A stretch of 7,405 bases of DNA from assembly GCA_017479785.1 (NCBI GenBank), contig JAFVBT010000058.1, forward strand, positions 1 through 7,405, in the 5' to 3' direction. This DNA is from Alphaproteobacteria bacterium. GTDB taxonomy: Bacteria > Pseudomonadota > Alphaproteobacteria > RF32 > CAG-239. Under the pieces are notes generated by a model. The model had not been told where the DNA came from, made no database searches, and was given only the letters and a program-made list of their open reading frames with translations. Made by a program: the position numbers and the translations under genes. Numbering within the stretch: the stretch's first letter is position 1; each line of letters starts with the position of its first letter. Shown here one piece after another: positions 6,407 to 7,405 of this stretch.

Positions 6407-6454
6407 ATGAAAACTGACATAGATAGATTAGCACATACTTTCATGGAATTGTAA
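6407..6454 (+). CDS. 15-codon ORF (leader peptide, tiny protein or truncated gene start)
   Basis: The ORF encodes MKTDIDRLAHTFMEL. GGAGG (6396-6400) lies 6 bases before the ATG, the best Shine-Dalgarno in the window, and a predicted promoter starts transcription about 37 bases upstream. The stop is followed after 7 bases by a terminator stem, so the whole predicted RNA is dedicated to this frame. Ile5, Leu8, Phe12 and Leu15 could line one face of a short helix. I do not recognise the peptide. It has no runs of one amino acid as in classic attenuator leaders. It could be a genuine microprotein, a leader, or the surviving start of a longer autoregulated gene whose body was deleted; reading on past the stop shows no obvious continuation. 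Confidence 0.45.
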   Translation: MKTDIDRLAHTFMEL

Positions 6455-6461
6455 ATACCAT

Positions 6462-6498
6462 AAAATCCCCGCCGCTTAATCGCTGCGAGGATTTTTTT
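6462..6498 (+). terminator. Rho-independent terminator of the mini unit
   Basis: The arms 6462-6475 and 6482-6495 pair over 14 positions with two mismatches around a six-base loop (TTAATC), and the T-run continues to 6498. In minus-strand RNA one mismatch (6469/6488) becomes a G-U pair, so it may work both ways, though the better U-tract is on the plus strand. Confidence 0.75.
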
Positions 6499-6770
6499 AT
6501 TTCTATATATCTGTACTAAGCAGGTTTTTTTGTTTTTTTATACTTTAACGGTGTGCAAAATTTCCTATTTCAAAACGCTGATGCCCCAGTGTTTGCGTAG
6601 CCGAGATAATTCTTATATATCCGATAATTGCCTTGTTAAAATCTTCCAAAATATTGTTAAAGCGTAGCACTTTTAATAGAACGTTTATGTCAATCATTTT
6701 TTGCAGAAATTTTAAATTTACGTCAAACACCATAAAGTTACTTTATACAAAGCAATTCATTCTTATCTAT

Positions 6771-6802
6771 AAAATGATAAATTGTCAAAATTTTATCGTT
6801 TT
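6771..6802 (+). terminator. Weak AT-rich hairpin with trailing U-run
   Basis: AAAATGATAAA (6771-6781) and TTTATCGTTTT (6792-6802) pair over 11 positions in plus-strand RNA, one as U-G, around a 10-base loop, followed by another T. The stem is nearly all A-U, so termination would be weak. It may instead be a binding site upstream of the gene at 6874. Confidence 0.3.
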
Positions 6803-6824
6803 TCCGACTTTTAGGGTGGTGGTT

Positions 6825-6851
6825 TTGAACGTTGGTTTTTGCTACTATAAA
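6825..6851 (+). promoter_or_regulatory. Possible promoter of the gene at 6874
   Basis: TTGAAC (6825-6830) and TATAAA (6846-6851) are separated by 15 bp, shorter than ideal. Transcription would begin near 6858, just before the ribosome-binding site AGGAG (6862-6866). Confidence 0.35.
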
Positions 6852-6873
6852 AAAAACAGATAGGAGAATGAAA

Positions 6874-7405
6874 ATGGTTGAATTTCCAAATCCGATTTCA
6901 ACTGAAACCAAAGAAGTTGATGGAGACACTTTGGTTGTTGAGCGATATGCCGACGGTTCATACAGTGAAAAAGTTAAACATAATAATGATGAAACTGTAA
7001 CTTGGTATAAGAAAGATGGTAAAAAAGAGGACTATTATAAAACGAGTTCTGATGAAGAATATCGCTTAGCCATTGAAACATTGCCCGATGGAACAAAAAG
7101 AGGCTTTGACAGATATGAAAATTTGTATTATGAAAGCCTTCCTGATGGGACATGGCATGAGTGGATATATGATAAGAGAAACAATCTTACACAGGAAATC
7201 AAATACCACAAGGATAGTCCTGAAAAGAAGCTAATTGCTCGTGAATGGGATGCAGAAACCGGTAAACCTTTGCATGAATATTTAGAGGATGGCACGTGTC
7301 GTCTTTGGTATGCGGGCAGCGGTAAACAGAAATATGAAAAACTTAGTGACGGAACCTCAAAAATATGGAATGAAAAAGGGGTAATGATACAGCAGACATC
7401 AGCAG
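6874..7405 (+). CDS. YwqK/MORN-like repeat protein of unknown function, 3' end cut by window
   Basis: An open frame of 177 codons runs off the right edge without a stop. AGGAG lies 7 bases before the ATG at 6874; the in-frame ATG at 6868 is almost on top of that site, so I reject it. There is no signal peptide or membrane segment, so the protein is probably cytoplasmic. It is built of degenerate units of roughly 19-24 residues, each with a DG turn followed by aromatic residues: YADGSY (about 25-30), KKDGKK (46-51), LPDGTK (70-75), LPDGTWHEWIY (89-99), LEDGTCRLWY (137-146) and LSDGTSKIW (157-165). This pattern resembles YwqK-type 'antitoxin component' and MORN-like beta-hairpin repeat proteins, some of which neutralise toxins or bind partners; that link is by style only. 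A toxin or partner gene could lie beyond the right edge. Confidence 0.75.
   Translation, partial: MVEFPNPISTETKEVDGDTLVVERYADGSYSEKVKHNNDETVTWYKKDGKKEDYYKTSSDEEYRLAIETLPDGTKRGFDRYENLYYESLPDGTWHEWIYDKRNNLTQEIKYHKDSPEKKLIAREWDAETGKPLHEYLEDGTCRLWYAGSGKQKYEKLSDGTSKIWNEKGVMIQQTSA

Larger units (their letters stand above)
6499..6861. other. AT-rich intergenic stretch without a convincing gene
   Basis: Two T-runs lie at 6525-6539. A 62-codon minus-strand frame (6545-6733) has gene-like codons but no ribosome-binding site and no recognisable family, so I do not annotate it as a gene. ATAAAG-TTA-CTTTAT (6732-6746) is a small palindrome. An AT-rich hairpin lies at 6771-6802. The 3' end holds a possible promoter for the gene starting at 6874. 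Nothing here shows insertion-sequence ends or an RNA gene. Confidence 0.6.

Noticed and set aside
6633..6863. Plus-strand frame of 76 codons in the AT-rich gap
   Set aside because: No ribosome-binding site, composition biased to Lys, Ile and Phe as expected from AT-rich DNA, and it overlaps the promoter region of the next gene.
6228..6873. CRISPR array, tRNA gene or insertion sequence in the gene-poor stretch
   Set aside because: No regularly spaced direct repeats, no cloverleaf-like sequence, and no terminal inverted repeats with a transposase frame were seen.

Overview
The window reads as a chromosomal segment from a low-to-moderate GC, AT-leaning Gram-negative bacterium. The single-strand binding protein is of alphaproteobacterial type (it opens MAGSINKVILVGNLG and ends DDDIPF). 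The FadL-type outer-membrane porin proves an outer membrane. A host- or gut-associated alphaproteobacterium is my best guess, but it is an inference from protein style only.

Layout, left to right. (1) The 3' part of nagB (glucosamine-6-phosphate deaminase) runs on the + strand from the left edge to 754. (2) Convergent with it, only 9 bp away, is a minus-strand group read right to left: aas (4659 to 2467), ssb (2378 to 1908) and mnmA (1840 to 764). A hairpin lies between ssb and mnmA whose stem pairs fully only in the minus-strand RNA. (3) A 266-bp divergent control region (4660-4925) separates aas from a fadL-family gene (4926-6227). Each side has a good sigma70-like promoter and a palindrome placed at or near it, and a shared 10-mer lies close to both predicted transcription starts. 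(4) After a strong terminator behind fadL comes about 650 bp without a long gene. It holds a very compact predicted transcription unit (promoter, paired inverted operator-like sites, strong Shine-Dalgarno, 15-codon ORF, terminator) at about 6335-6498, then AT-rich DNA. (5) From 6874 to the right edge runs the 5' part of a gene for a repetitive DGT/W-rich protein resembling YwqK/MORN-like repeat proteins.

How the genes fit together. aas and fadL form a plausible fatty-acid and lysophospholipid salvage pair: FadL imports long-chain fatty acids across the outer membrane, and Aas activates fatty acid on ACP and re-acylates lysophospholipid at the inner membrane. Their shared divergent control region supports co-regulation. 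nagB (amino-sugar catabolism), ssb (DNA replication and repair) and mnmA (tRNA wobble thiolation) are housekeeping genes with no obvious link to that pair.

Points deserving attention: the MnmA homologue lacks the cysteine normally found in its SQD-x-C motif; the mini transcription unit at 6335-6498 is unexplained; the aas/fadL operator candidates have no regulator that I can name; and the repeat protein at the right edge is of unknown role. No tRNA, rRNA, CRISPR array or complete mobile element is visible.
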